64,000 nucleotides of DNA. Origin: Serripes groenlandicus. Lineage: Eukaryota > Mollusca > Bivalvia > Cardiida > Cardiidae. The notes beneath the pieces are model-generated. The model was not told the DNA's origin and did no database searches. It worked only from the letters and a program-made list of their open reading frames with translations. This document shows positions 42,044 to 54,100 of this stretch, one piece after another. The stretch's first letter is position 1. Each line of letters begins with the position of its first letter. The stretch is from NCBI GenBank assembly GCA_031761405.1, contig JASEVX010000003.1:70492484-70556483 (forward strand). The letters are read 5' to 3'. A program made the position numbers and the translations under genes.

Positions 42044-42721
42044 TTACGTTTTAAGGACGATTATAACTCTCTTCACTTCGTCAATTGTAAAGGGCTTATC
42101 CAAGTCCTCCATGAATATAACATTTTCGAGATTGGGATCTGACGCACCGAATTGTAAGTCGCCCCTACCATTGTTTGCTAAATCTGAAAAGTGATTAAGA
42201 AAATCCTGCTTTGTGATTGAATTATCATCTTTTATCAACTTGTCTCGGTTAATAAGTTTCCAAAAAATTCTAGGGTTTGTACGACTCATTTCAGAAATTT
42301 TAGCTTTCTGTTCATTATTATAAATTAGTTTACATTTTCTTCGAATATTACAATATTTTTTTATAGCAAATAGGAAATGATTAAGATTTTCATTAGATTT
42401 ATTAAGTTTATATTTCTTTCTGCATTTAAATAATTCTGATTTAACTTGTACACAGTCACCGTTAAACCACTGGGGTTTATGCTGCCTGTTTGAGCCATTA
42501 TCATTAACAGTGATCGTTTTACCAAAACATTTCGTGCATGTAGTATGAAATAATATCGAAAATCTTTCAATACATTGATCAATCACAATATCACTGCTCT
42601 CTAATTGCATAACAATGTTTTCAGTTGAATCTATGTCAGAATTCAGCTCTTGCATAAATAGCTCTTTATTACAGTCATTCCAAATGATTTTATCAAAAGT
42701 ACTTCTTTCTTTTAGTTTCAT
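42044..42721 (-). pseudogene. LINE endonuclease-RT linker region
   Basis: A 225-codon frame with KPQWFNGDCVQVKSELFKCR, MSRTNPRIFWKLINRDK and FTIDEVKRVI, matching the linker missing from the LINE at 34150. A stop follows at 42044. Confidence 0.75.
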
Positions 42722-42860
42722 GTTAAAATCAGCCCATAATTTTAGTTTAAAAGACAGAGAAAATGATCCGAAAGTTCATTTAAATCTAATATTTCAAACT
42801 ATTTAATGTTTTCAAAGTTAGACCATTTAGTTATGACATAATCGACGATACTTTTACCAA

Positions 42861-43265
42861 CTACCTCTCTCTACTAAGAGAATAGCATGTAAAATCACCA
42901 TTATCTAATCTGCCGTTAACTATAAGCAAGTCGTGCTGTTTACAAAGTTTTAATAACTTCTTTCCATAGTTATTAACATGCAAATCGGACGATTTTCTTA
43001 ACTTGAAAGAATCAGTTTGTAGTAATGGTAAATCGACAAATCGCTGCATGTCCAGATCCTCTACAAAATCTGATTCTACACCGACACGGCTGTTAAAATC
43101 CCCCGTGAGATACACTTCACTATAATTACTGAAATTTAATATATCGTCGAGTATGTCATCAAAGAAATCATATTCATACAGATCATAATTAACATTTGTG
43201 TAGGTACATCTAAACAAGCATGTATATGTAATGAATTGTATATATCCGATGATTATTATATTGAA
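42861..43265 (-). pseudogene. LINE endonuclease fragment (5' truncated)
   Basis: Contains VYLTGDFNSRVG and LLKLCKQHDLLIVNGRLDNG, then is lost by frameshift at about 42870. Upstream endonuclease motifs are missing. Confidence 0.7.
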
Positions 43266-43298
43266 TAAAACATAAAACAATTAACAATTTATATTACG

Positions 43299-43497
43299 TG
43301 GCACACATCATAATGGGCAATTTCTCCTTTTGTCACAATATTGTCAACGCTATTCAATTATAAAACTTTCATTCATGGAGATTTTTCTTACAGGTTTTCA
43401 TTTATGCTTTCAAAGTCATTTGCTGCGGATTTGTTGTTTGTTGGTTTTCAAAGTCAGCTGCTGCAGATGTGTTGTATGTTGGAAACTTGATAACTAT
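43299..43497. mobile_element. Foldback MITE fragment
   Basis: GGGCAATTTCTCCTTTTGTC, a middle TTCATTCATGGAGATTTT and two closing GTCATTTGCTGCGGATT / GTCAGCTGCTGCAGATGTG. The left terminus is missing. Confidence 0.6.
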
Positions 43498-43737
43498 ACA
43501 AGACGGTAAATAGTACCCAAGTTGTCATAAGCAAAGTTCATTAAATTGATTATCTTGATGCATGACACATGAATTAATATATCGATGAATAATTCAATGG
43601 ATAAAGAAACTATTTCCTTGATACCGAAATTTGTTATTACTTTTGCAGCTGATGATGTTTGGATATATTGTAATAAACGGAAAAATTGCTCATAATTGAC
43701 TGTTTTTCTTTTTCCACAATATATAAAACTTACTTAA

Positions 43738-43965
43738 CTCTTTCCCACCTGCAGATGTATTTTGACGGATCTGCAGCGTACACAGTTTGCAAACATTGTG
43801 ACAAAAACAGAAATTAGTCATATGGGCAATTTCCCCTTTTGCCACTGATTTAAGTTCTATGCAAATAAGTTTACATTCATTTTTAGAGAACTTCTTCATT
43901 TTAGCACATATTTATAAGTTTTCAAAGTCGACATCTTAGTATTTGATTGTATGTGGGAACGATTT
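43738..43965. mobile_element. Foldback MITE, complete copy with TTAA on both sides
   Basis: TTAA at 43734-43737 followed by CTCTTTCCCACCTGCAGATG. The core has ACATTGTGACAAAAACAGAA and CAATTTCCCCTTTTGCCAC. Ends GTATGTGGGAACGAT before TTAA at 43966-43969. Confidence 0.75.
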
Positions 43966-43976
43966 AAAGCAGACGA

Positions 43977-44680
43977 CTCTAATACAAATAGACTTGAAGT
44001 AGTGCAACATTAGCTAGTTACAAGATACAGTTTTGCTGGTTTAATAATGGCAACACTATACTGCTGCTATGCTATTTTAAAAAATAGTTTAGTAGATATA
44101 TAGTGAACATAATAATGAGATATAGTAACGATATATATGATAGAAACACAAACAAATCTCACCATATTGAGTAGGAGAAGATTATTCATGGTACTATTTA
44201 ATGTTCGGTTTTATATCTATATATTTGTCATTAAGGGAAATCATTATGTGATCAATACCTATTTAAGAGAGCAGAGATTCGACACACGCTGCGTTAAGTA
44301 CAGATAACGAATATATTTATGACTCTAATACAAATAGACTTGAAGTAGTGCAACATTAGCTAGTTACAACATGTAGTTTTGCTGGTTTAATAATGGCAAC
44401 AATATACTGCTGCTATGCTATTTTTAAAAATAGTTAAGTAGATATATAGTGAACATGATAATGAGATATAGTAACGATATATATGATTAAAACACAAACA
44501 AATCTCACTATATTGAGTAGGAGAAGATTATTCACGGCACGAGTTAATGTTGGGTGTTATAGCTATATATTTGCCCTTAAGGGAAATCATTAAATATTTG
44601 TTATTGAAAATATCGAAATTACTAAAAAATATCCCTGTGATCTATACCTATTTAAGAGAGTAGAGATCCGACACACTTGA
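43977..44680 (+). promoter_or_regulatory. Tandemly duplicated upstream region of copy B, each half with a TATA-like box
   Basis: Two copies of about 330-350 bp starting at 43977 and 44321 (both GACTCTAATACAAATAGACT). Each ends in TACCTATTTAAGAGAG followed by GAGAT.CGACACAC. The TATTTAAG boxes are at 44260-44267 and 44649-44656. The downstream half carries about 40 extra bp. The second box lies 93 bp before the ATG of exon 1, so this is probably the promoter of copy B (inference). Confidence 0.6.
44649..44656 (+). promoter_or_regulatory. TATA-like box upstream of copy B
   Basis: TATTTAAG, conserved in both halves of the upstream duplication along with the 25 bases that follow. Transcription would be expected to begin near 44680, leaving a leader of about 70 nt. 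Confidence 0.45.
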
Positions 44681-44733
44681 CGTAAAGGACATATAATGAA
44701 TATCTTTAATATAGGTATAAAGCTACAACGTGT

Positions 44734-44763
44734 ATGAAAGGAAGAACAAATGCCAACATTTAA
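44734..44763 (+). other. Short upstream ORF overlapping the copy B start
   Basis: ATG at 44734 opens nine codons and a stop (TAA at 44761-44763) in a different frame, overlapping the main ATG at 44750. If transcribed it could reduce translation of the sulfotransferase. Confidence 0.35.
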
Positions 44764-45124
44764 AACATCGTTTCGAGGAATCGTGTTTGTGCTTGTATTA
44801 CTTCTAGGTTATGGAATTGTGTTAGATAGTTTTAAAATGGTTTCGGAACTCGGACATAGTCTTCTACCTTTCAACAGGGCAAAGAATGATACTGAATATA
44901 CCATTTGTAACCCGGACACGAGAAAACACATGTTGAAAAAAACTTCTCTTCCAATGATACTGGACAAAAACGTTGATATTCACCAGTACGAAATATCCGG
45001 ATGTTTTGTAATAGATACAAATGAATCCGGAATAAACAGGATTATGAATGAGAGGAACTTTATCAACACAAAATGTCTACCATTTGAAAAAAGTTTTCTG
45101 AACAATACAGGACCGGAACAAATT
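44750..45124 (+). CDS. Copy B exon 1 (signal anchor and stem)
   Basis: ATG at 44750 is the first start in frame with the membrane anchor. 125 codons end at isoleucine, and donor GTAAGT follows at 45125. The stem has Cys at 53, 85 and 109. Reading through the donor would stop at 45223. No counterpart for copy A lies in the window. Confidence 0.8.
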
Positions 45125-48100
45125 GTAAGTATTTTTTTTATTGGGAGACGGGTCTATAGAAATTCGTTAAAAGTTCTTTCTAAAGTTCCGTTACTGAATA
45201 TGCTCGGTCCTTGTCCGTTTTGAAAATCATAGGGACGTAATAAAAACAATATGTAAAATCTTATCCCGCGATACGCGACTTTTAAACACAAATTATGTAT
45301 GCGGTAAAACAAACTTTAAATGCCATTTGCGGACATAATGGACCAATATAAGCCTGCGCTCTCTTGCAGTCCAGTCTTGGTCTTCAATGTTCGGCAATCA
45401 TGTATCAATTTGTAACACAGACCGGCGGTGCCGCCGCGCGCGGTCTGATCTATATGGGCCACTCCATGAGAAAACCTGTGATAGTGACAACATTTTCGAT
45501 TTTGGGCTATTTACATTTTCATGTAGTCCAAATTGTCTATTTTGTTTGATATATATATGGACTTCGTAGGACGAATATTGTGCCGCAATGAACGTCAAAA
45601 GAAGACATATGTTACTAATAATAATAATGATAATAATAATAAGGATAATAAACATGATAATAATAATAATTCTAATAATAATTAATAATAATAATTCGAA
45701 TAATAATAATAATAATTTCAATAATAATAATAATGTTAATAATACAAATGATGATATTATTAATGTGTACACCGCACACTCAGATTGTTTAATCAGCCAT
45801 AACGTAGATAAAGGGATTTGTATGCTTTCTGCTTCGTTCTCGCAGCATTATGTGTTTTTTTTCAGACTGCCCTAGCAAGTATACCTGGCTCTGGCAACAC
45901 TTGGACGCGGCATTTGATAGAAGAGTTAACCGGTTAGTCACGTGTTTCATTATAAATGACTATAGATCGCATTATTTTCTTTTTAAAAATAGTTATCAAC
46001 CAACCAAAGAACTTCAAGTACCGAAACCGTCGCATTAAGAGAGATTAACATAACTGTCGTTTAGTTGCATCCTCGGTCTTATGCAGAATGGTATTCGGGT
46101 TTCAAACGTAAGACAATTTAACTTATTGCTTGTCATGAATTTAAAATAGACAAGAATATACACGTACAAATATGCATGTATGTAGACTGGATTGAATATT
46201 GTTAAACGAAACAAACAATTGTTGCCTCAGAATGCGTCTGCATTTGGAGAAGAATAAAACTGATCAGTGACGTAGTTCCGGTGCGAGTGCACTCAAATGA
46301 CTGTAATTCCTGCGAGCCATATCGGTTATTATCCCATGTCAGGAATGGACTACTTTTAATCGCATTACGCGACCGGAAACCAATTTACTACCCATATAAA
46401 GTTGCTCATGAACGACATCCGTGTTATGCACGGTGAGGGTAAATAATCAAAGTACTGAAAGTACTGACGGCCTGGGGGCTGCAGGAAGGTTGGAGAAGTA
46501 GGGAAAATGTGAACGGAAATAATAATTGCATCTTATGTTTATGTATTTATTGTTAAGAAGTTAAAGATCATATCAAAAATAGTAAATATTATGAAACTGC
46601 CAATTTGAAAACAGGAAGGCCTTGTTGGCAGTATATCGATCATCTTAGTGCAACAGCTCACAATTATACACATTTAAGACATGAAGAATCAAAGGAAAAT
46701 TTGACAGCAGGTTTAGGCAGAATATTTTGAAGTTTCTACCTGATTATATTGAGAAATATCTCAAAGTTAAATCAACTTCTATCAAGTAGAAATAATTCTC
46801 TAAACCATGTACTAGACTGGGAAAAGTGATTGATCAATGCAAAACTCATCAAGACAATTGTTCTGACAAAGATTCATAATGCAACCTCTAGAGTGTTATC
46901 AACATTTTCCTTCATTTGGCCTAGTGACCTATTTTATTTACCTGATATGACCTATATTCGACTATATATTATCAATACAAACAATCTGACAAAAGTTTCA
47001 AGCTGCTGAAGCAAAGAATGCGGCTTCCAGAGTATTAACAAGATTTTCCTTCAATTTAGCCTAGTGACCTATTTTTTAACCCGGTAAGAACCATATTCAA
47101 ACGGCCTAGATATTATTAAGATAAACATTCTGAATTTTAAAAAATGTGGCTTCTACATTATTTACAGTATTTTCCTTCAATTTGGCCTAGTGACCTAGTT
47201 TTTGAACAGACATGATCAATTTACAAACTTTGCCTGCATATCACCAAGACAACCATTCTGAAACTGTTTCAACATGCTAAAGTTAAATATGCAGCATCCA
47301 GAGTGTTAACAAGATTTCCCTTCAATTTGGCGTAGTGACCTAGTTTTCGACCCAATATGACGACTAGTCTAACTTGACCTAAATATAATTCAGACAAAAT
47401 TTCAAGCTGCTGAAGCAAAAATTGCGACCTCTTGATTATTAACAAGATTTTCCTTCAATTTGGCGTATTGACCTATTGACCCGGCATGGCCCATAATCAA
47501 ACTTGGCATAGAAGTCATTAAAACCAACATTCTGACCTTATTTTAAACTGCTGAAGCAGAAAATGTGGCTTGTACAGTGTTAACGATATTTTCTTTCAAT
47601 TTGGCCTTGTGACCTCGTTTTGAACAGACCTGACCAATATTCGAACTAGGCCTACAAGTTAAAAATGCAGCCTCCGGAGTGTTAACAAGATTTCCCTTCA
47701 ATTTGGCCAAGTGACCTAGTTTCTGACCCAATATGACCCATATTCGAACTTGTTTCCTCCACAGCGCTTGCGCGCACCTGCACAGCGCGATCGGGTCGCC
47801 CGGTTGAGAGAGAGGTTGGCGTTTGCACTCTACCGCTACAACTTAGTTATTGGTGCATTGGTGGCGGGAGAGGAGAGGCATTCACTTCACTGTCACTCTC
47901 CCTTTATTGTGGGTTCTGCACTCTCCTTCTCCTTCAGTCATCCCATCTGTTATAGGCCATCTTGTAGTACTGTTATTCTGACACTTTGGTGATAAACTGT
48001 GTGTTAACTTGTTACCTTCCGTGAAGAGCGCGACTGGATGATCTGATGAATGATGCGATGAGCCGGCTTTCATAACCTCCGAGCTATAGTGGGTGGTCGG

Positions 48101-51100
48101 CCAGACGCAGGCCTGTCCCCGGTCAATGTCTGCCCGCTTTTCGGCCGGGCTCCGAGCGGCGTCTGGATTGTCTGCGTTGTCCAAGATTTGAACCGGCGCT
48201 CGCCAGATATGTGTGATGCCCTGCCGCAAATCGGCCAGGTATCAGCCGATTAATATGCGATGTGGTTTTAAGTCCAAGTTAAAAGCAACTCGATGCCCGC
48301 GAGGACCTGCCGAAAATGCCTAGAAATCCGCCACAAACTACTCGCAAACCTATCGCAAGGTAATTGTGACTGGGGCTTAAGTGATACTAGGCTGCCAACT
48401 CCGACAAAATGGTTTTACTACTTTGACTAGGGGCTAAGCCCCAGACCAAAAACGAATGGGCCACTCCATGAGAAAACCGGTGATAGTGACAGTATTTTCG
48501 ATTTTGAGATTTTTACATGTTATTATAGTACAACCTGTCTAGTTTTGTTTGATATATATGTGGACTTCGTATGACAAATATTGACGCGGTTATGGGCGTC
48601 AATAATAGACGTGTGTTACTAATTGCTGAAATGACTTCGACGTCATTTTCATGATTTATGTTCGACCCTCAAATAATTTCTCCATTTACAGCAAAGTTAT
48701 TCTTAATTTTATCGAAATGGTTTGAGTACATTTTAAGTCATTCAGCGTATAACTTCACCTGTAAAGCAGTACTACATCGAATGGTGGTGCAATTTAATGG
48801 CCCTGTCACACTATTGCGTATGATGAGAGAAACGCCCTTGAAAATTGAGAATTGTTTATATACTTACCGTATTGAACCTATGAGTAGCGTATGAGTAGCG
48901 TTTCGCCAGCGTATGTAAAGCGTATTACCAGCGTAGTCTGCAAATGAATAGCGAATGAGTAGCGTATGAACTGCGCATGTTCAGCGTACCGCTATCACGT
49001 GACAAAATGTCCATATAAGTCCAAGAAGAACTGTATAATATCTAAAAATGGGATCCTCTAAATACACTTTATCAAAACGCTGGCAATACTCAGGGGATAC
49101 GCTTGCCATACGCCAATCATACGCTAGGTGTACGCTAGTTGTACGTTATGTATACGTTTCTCAATCGTCAGGCATACGCCAATATGTATATATATACGTT
49201 GCAGGTACGTCAGACATATGTTAGAAGTATGTAACGCGTGGGCCATCAATACGCTAGCTGTACGGTACAAATTCATGCCAGCATATGTCAGCGTACTCGA
49301 CCTATGAGTAACGTACCTCTAGCGTAACTCGAGCGTTTTCAGCGTATGGCTTGCGTCTGTTTTGCGTATAAACCAAACGTCCGAATACGCACATCTTTTT
49401 TAGGCTGTCTAAAGAATATACTGCCTCGCCGTATGCTAGCGTAAGCCAGCGTATACGACCTTGATTGAAACGTATACAACCTATATCTAACGTACGCCTA
49501 GCGTATGTCAGCGTATACCAGCGTATGCGTGGTATTTTTGATACGCTGGCATACGCTAGTACGATACGCAAAAGTGTGACAGTGCCATAAAGCACGGGGT
49601 TTTGAACAAGATGTTAGGGTCGTGCTGAAATACAAGAACAAATCCGGAAAATATATTCAATCTAGATATATATACTATATTGACGGAAATGAATTGCATG
49701 TATTTAGATTCGGCTTTTCTTATAGTAATCGAAAAGCGAGGTCTTATTTCAAATGTATCCAATTTCCTCAAACCTATGTGGTTTGAGATTATAGCGACCT
49801 CACAAAGATCTGAGATCAGTGTCCGAGCCTGTCGGTGCAATACCAATTATCAATTGACAATAGTCAAACCACCCCTTTAGAACTCTTGGTTGTTTGGATA
49901 GTACTACGAACGCTCCGGTCTATCTGTGTTGTACGTATAACTGAAGTGTTGAATGACTTTTAACAAATAACAACAACAAACTTGCATCACAATCGAAGAA
50001 TGACTTGTTATATAAGTAAATTTAATTTAACAAATGATGATATTTGTTATCATTTTCTCTTATTTAAATTCAGATAAGCAACATTCTGCTTAAAGTTGTT
50101 ATAATCAAACAACACTTTGTTCATCAGTCGGGGAAGACATGGCAGTTGGGATAAATAGATAACAACATGTTCAGGTGTGTTTTTGTCAAATAAATTATTC
50201 ATATCGGCAATATTTTGCATTCATGGTAGCTGGGATAACTAGATAACGACACACGTCGATGTGTCATGCAATACCAAACCGACCTACAGAGGTTTTCAAT
50301 CAATACCGATTTCATTTATATTTCATACTTAAGTTGGCTTTTAACATTTCTTTCAAACTTACTCTCAGGAAGAATGTAAAACTGCATGGACATGGGCGAT
50401 CCTGACCAGACTGAACAAATGCATAAGCTTATCAGGATTCATAAGTCACATATGCATGAAGATGATAGTACCATATGTATATACTATAGCATAAACTCTA
50501 CATTAATGTTCTATGGCATGTACCATGTACCATCTTGATTTGGATGCAGAATAAATAACAACCACCAGGCAGATCTTTCATTATGTTGGCATCATGTAAA
50601 TAGTGTACACCATCGCTGCATGGCGGCATTACATTGTATTGAAAAAAAAAAAAAATACCCTTTAAAATTTACAGACAGTCAGTTGCCTAGTATTTCTAGA
50701 ACAAACTCATAGTAAAAACTACATCTGATCACCGTATTAACAGAAGTATCGTTGAAAGTATCCAACATGAATCACAGGATACAGCATAAACCTAACAATT
50801 GGTGAAGATCCTTTCATCAAACTGCGTTTCCCAAATATTTAGAAAATATCTAGAATCATTGCTGTTTCAGGTATATTACAACATAAACAGTGATTCCAGG
50901 ATTCTTCTTGTCATCTTCTACAAACCATTTTGATATAAGATTAATTTCTCCATGATCTAAATCCATGTCAAATCTAGATAGCTACTGAATTAGCAGTATC
51001 ATTGGTTATACTATCACTTTATGGTTTTGCACCTGACTGATGCATGTAAATCCTCTAAGGATGAAACACGCATCTTAAACAGATTATACATATTATATAT

Positions 51101-54100
51101 CTTCTTTTATAAATGCAGATTAATGTAGTACATGTAGAATGAAACAAACATATTTCCAGGTAAGATTCTTGCAAGTGCAACACCCGTTGAGAATTATTTC
51201 ATGATCACTTTTTCTTACAAATCACGTAAGCAATATAGTACTAACGGCACTGTTTAACTGGAGTCGGTATGTTGTGTCATAATATAATGATGCTGTTTTC
51301 TACTGTCTATGATGTTTTCGACAAGTGTAGATTAATATCTACCCGCACATACCTCACGCATGAGCCAAATGTATACTGTTTGTCCGAAGTATAACAAATG
51401 GTTCTACCTATACACCTAGATGCGAATTAAATTGTATGAATGTGCACGCTGATCTGTTTCTTTAACGCTCGCAAATGCATGAAGGTTTGTTTTCGTTAAG
51501 CAACGCTCAGTTATACATCTATTATTGAGTATTAATGACACAAAACAATTTGTTTTGTATCCGCAATTTCAACCGAATCACACGGTTTTATTTCATAGAC
51601 TTTTGTTTTTCTATGACTATAAGTTCAACACCTTATTGAGGGCTGTATATTAATAATTTACTTTTCGCAGATGCAGATAAACTTTTTTCATACAGTCTTG
51701 TATAACATCATAGCAGCGTTAAAATATATTCAGTATGTATTTAAATTGAAAGTTGATGGCAAGAAATAGGTATACACAAATATTTCACATATTCAAAATC
51801 CCTCAAAAAGGAACGAAAATGCGTATGTGTCAATTGTAAAAACCATTTCAAGTCAACCTCAGAAACATATTTTCAATTTTTTTAAACATAAATGGATCAT
51901 TAAAAGGGTGAATATTCACAAATCACGAAAAAACCAAAATAGTTCAAATGAATATTGATATACAAATATATCTGTTTAAATCTTACACGCTCGTGTTTGT
52001 TGGATGTTTTGATTAAATTATAAATTCTTCCAATAAATGGGGCAGATTAACCGGCTTAACAGTATTATTATATTATTATATATGACGTCGCTCTTCATTT
52101 CATCCCTCGATGAACATTATGTTTATAAACCAAATCAAACTCTATGTAAACATGTCATTTTACTTCAGCGTCCCTCACTTAAGGAATGGAGAGCTTTTTT
52201 TTCGTTTTCATGGGGGTATGAACAAAAAAACCTGATCACTCTCTATGAAATCGCGAAGCGGTTTCATAGAATGTGTGATCAGGTTTTTTTGTTCATACCT
52301 CCATGAAAACGAAAAAAACCCGCTCCATTCCTTATATTTTAGCATTAATATGGCTATTTCAGTGAGTAATAAAACATAATAGTATTTTACAACTTTATTT
52401 TCCATAAAACAGCACGTCGCCAATGTTAATTTTTTTTATTCATGAGGTTATGAACAAAATATTTCAGCCAATCACAGACAAGCAAAAGTGATGAACACAA
52501 AAAAAACTAAAATATACACAAATAACGTCAAACTTTAAGTGATGAGTACGTCATTTCTTATGCTATGTCACTATCACCGGTTTTCTCAAAATATAATTAT
52601 TTAGATGTTAATTGAAACAAACGAATAAGTTTAACACCGTTTTCAACATTATTTTCAGTTATATCACTTATTCATACAATCTGGATTAACAAACCAGGGC
52701 TAGGCTATGAAACTTGTCTCGTCAAAAATGAGACCTTTACATTTACGATGAAGTTGTATGAAGTTAACCATCAATGATTTTCACGCCCAATATTTGTTTA
52801 TAGGAATTTACACGGGAAGTATTTACGGTAGTCGTGGTATCGATCATGTGTTTAAGGGCGAACACACAATTCACAACGTGATGGCAGTAAAAACCCACGA
52901 CTTGGAAAAACGAGATTTCGGTCGCGCTATCATCATAGTTAGAGATCCATTTGAATCAACGCTTGCTGATTACAACTTAGGAAGTTCGAACCATACCGCA
53001 TTGATACCGAAATCAAAGTTCAATGGAGACGGTATGTTTTTTTTTCACGACCTTATCGGAATAAACTTCGCGCCACCATAATCGTTGTTTCTCTGGCATG
53101 CGTTGTCAGCACATTGTCACTTGTTCAACAAACCTGTAGATAGATGGTAGTTCATTTAACACAAATCTTTTGGTACCACAATTATATTTCAATTAAAACT
53201 TCAGCTTATCCATGTTAATGTGTACCCTGGCCTGTGCAAACAGTGAAGGTCCAGATCAACCTGTGTACACTGCTTTTTGACGTAAGATGCATTTGCATAG
53301 TAAAGTTTCCGATAAGATTCACAGACTGAACTGAACCTATTCCGATCACAATTACCAGAGTCTAGATTGAACTTGAACAAGGTTATGAATTATAGTTGTC
53401 GACTAACGTCGAATGACACTCATTTTCACCCTTTCGCACATTTACCAAATCTGGAGCAGACGCCTTTAAAAGGGTAATTGGACTAAACTATGGCCATTTC
53501 TATAAATCGAAGTATATTTATGGAATAGAGTTGAAAAAGTTGTGACTAAAGGAGAAAGAGCTCATTATGAACATTTCTTTCCCTTTTGTCACAATGTTTT
53601 CAAAAGTCGTCTGCTGCTGTAGAGTCGCACTGCGTCTACAAGTTGGAACAGGGTAAGTGTATTACATATTATTTAATACACTCACCCTGGTTGGAAATAG
53701 TAAATTAAAAGACTCTTTATTCATTGGTCGCAAGCAAACTAAATAACTATATATATATATTACTTTATTTAGAGAGAAACATGCATTATTAAAATGCTAT
53801 CTTTGTCCTGTGACTTTTATCTTTTTTAGATATCTGTATTTGCAATAGTGATAACAACTAGTATGTGGTAAAGAGATGCCAGGAATGGTTGAGAGATATG
53901 CTAATATGAAAATATCAATTACAAACAGGGCCTATTGAGATAAGATGTAGTCCTTTAAATTTGAGAGATATCTTGATAGGAATTGTTGATATTACTTTAA
54001 CCATTTCCTATATACAACAAAGCTGCTGCACACGCCACCATGTTTTCAAAAGTCATCTGCTGCAGGATAACGAAATAGCTATATTTAGAACGACATATAT

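Larger units (their letters stand above)
39640..43265 (-). mobile_element. LINE (FADD type) on minus strand, interrupted by another element
   Basis: Reading down from 43265: endonuclease pieces (VYLTGDFNSRV, GKKLLKLCKQHDLLIVNGRL); linker (42721-42044, HKPQWFNGDCVQ, NPRIFWKLINRDK); RT (41972-41434, VIVPIHKKGDKDNPGDYRGL, FIDYDKCFDTINRD, GLKQGEPMSPILF). An inserted repeat at about 40937-41432 comes next, and then the RT resumes (LLFADDIAVF, ICIFEKRLSHNDLEW, ILYGAEVWGIYKYKDVDSLH) down to 40245. More decayed C-terminal pieces follow to about 39770. Same general type as the + strand LINE at 34150, but retaining the linker that copy lacks. Non-functional. Confidence 0.85.

Noticed and set aside
45398..45875. 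Ile/Leu- and Asn-rich frames on both strands
   Set aside because: They are translation of the intronic AAT microsatellite.
48900..49580. Possible regulatory array of transcription factor sites
   Set aside because: TAA-flanked inverted ends enclose all the motifs, so a mobile element is the better explanation.
48799..49595. Tyr/Arg-rich minus-strand frame of 97 codons
   Set aside because: It follows the AGCGTA motif of a MITE. No conserved protein feature.
52037..52423. Frames of 89 and 71 codons on opposite strands with similar peptides
   Set aside because: The similarity results from the perfect inverted repeat. Neither has coding features.
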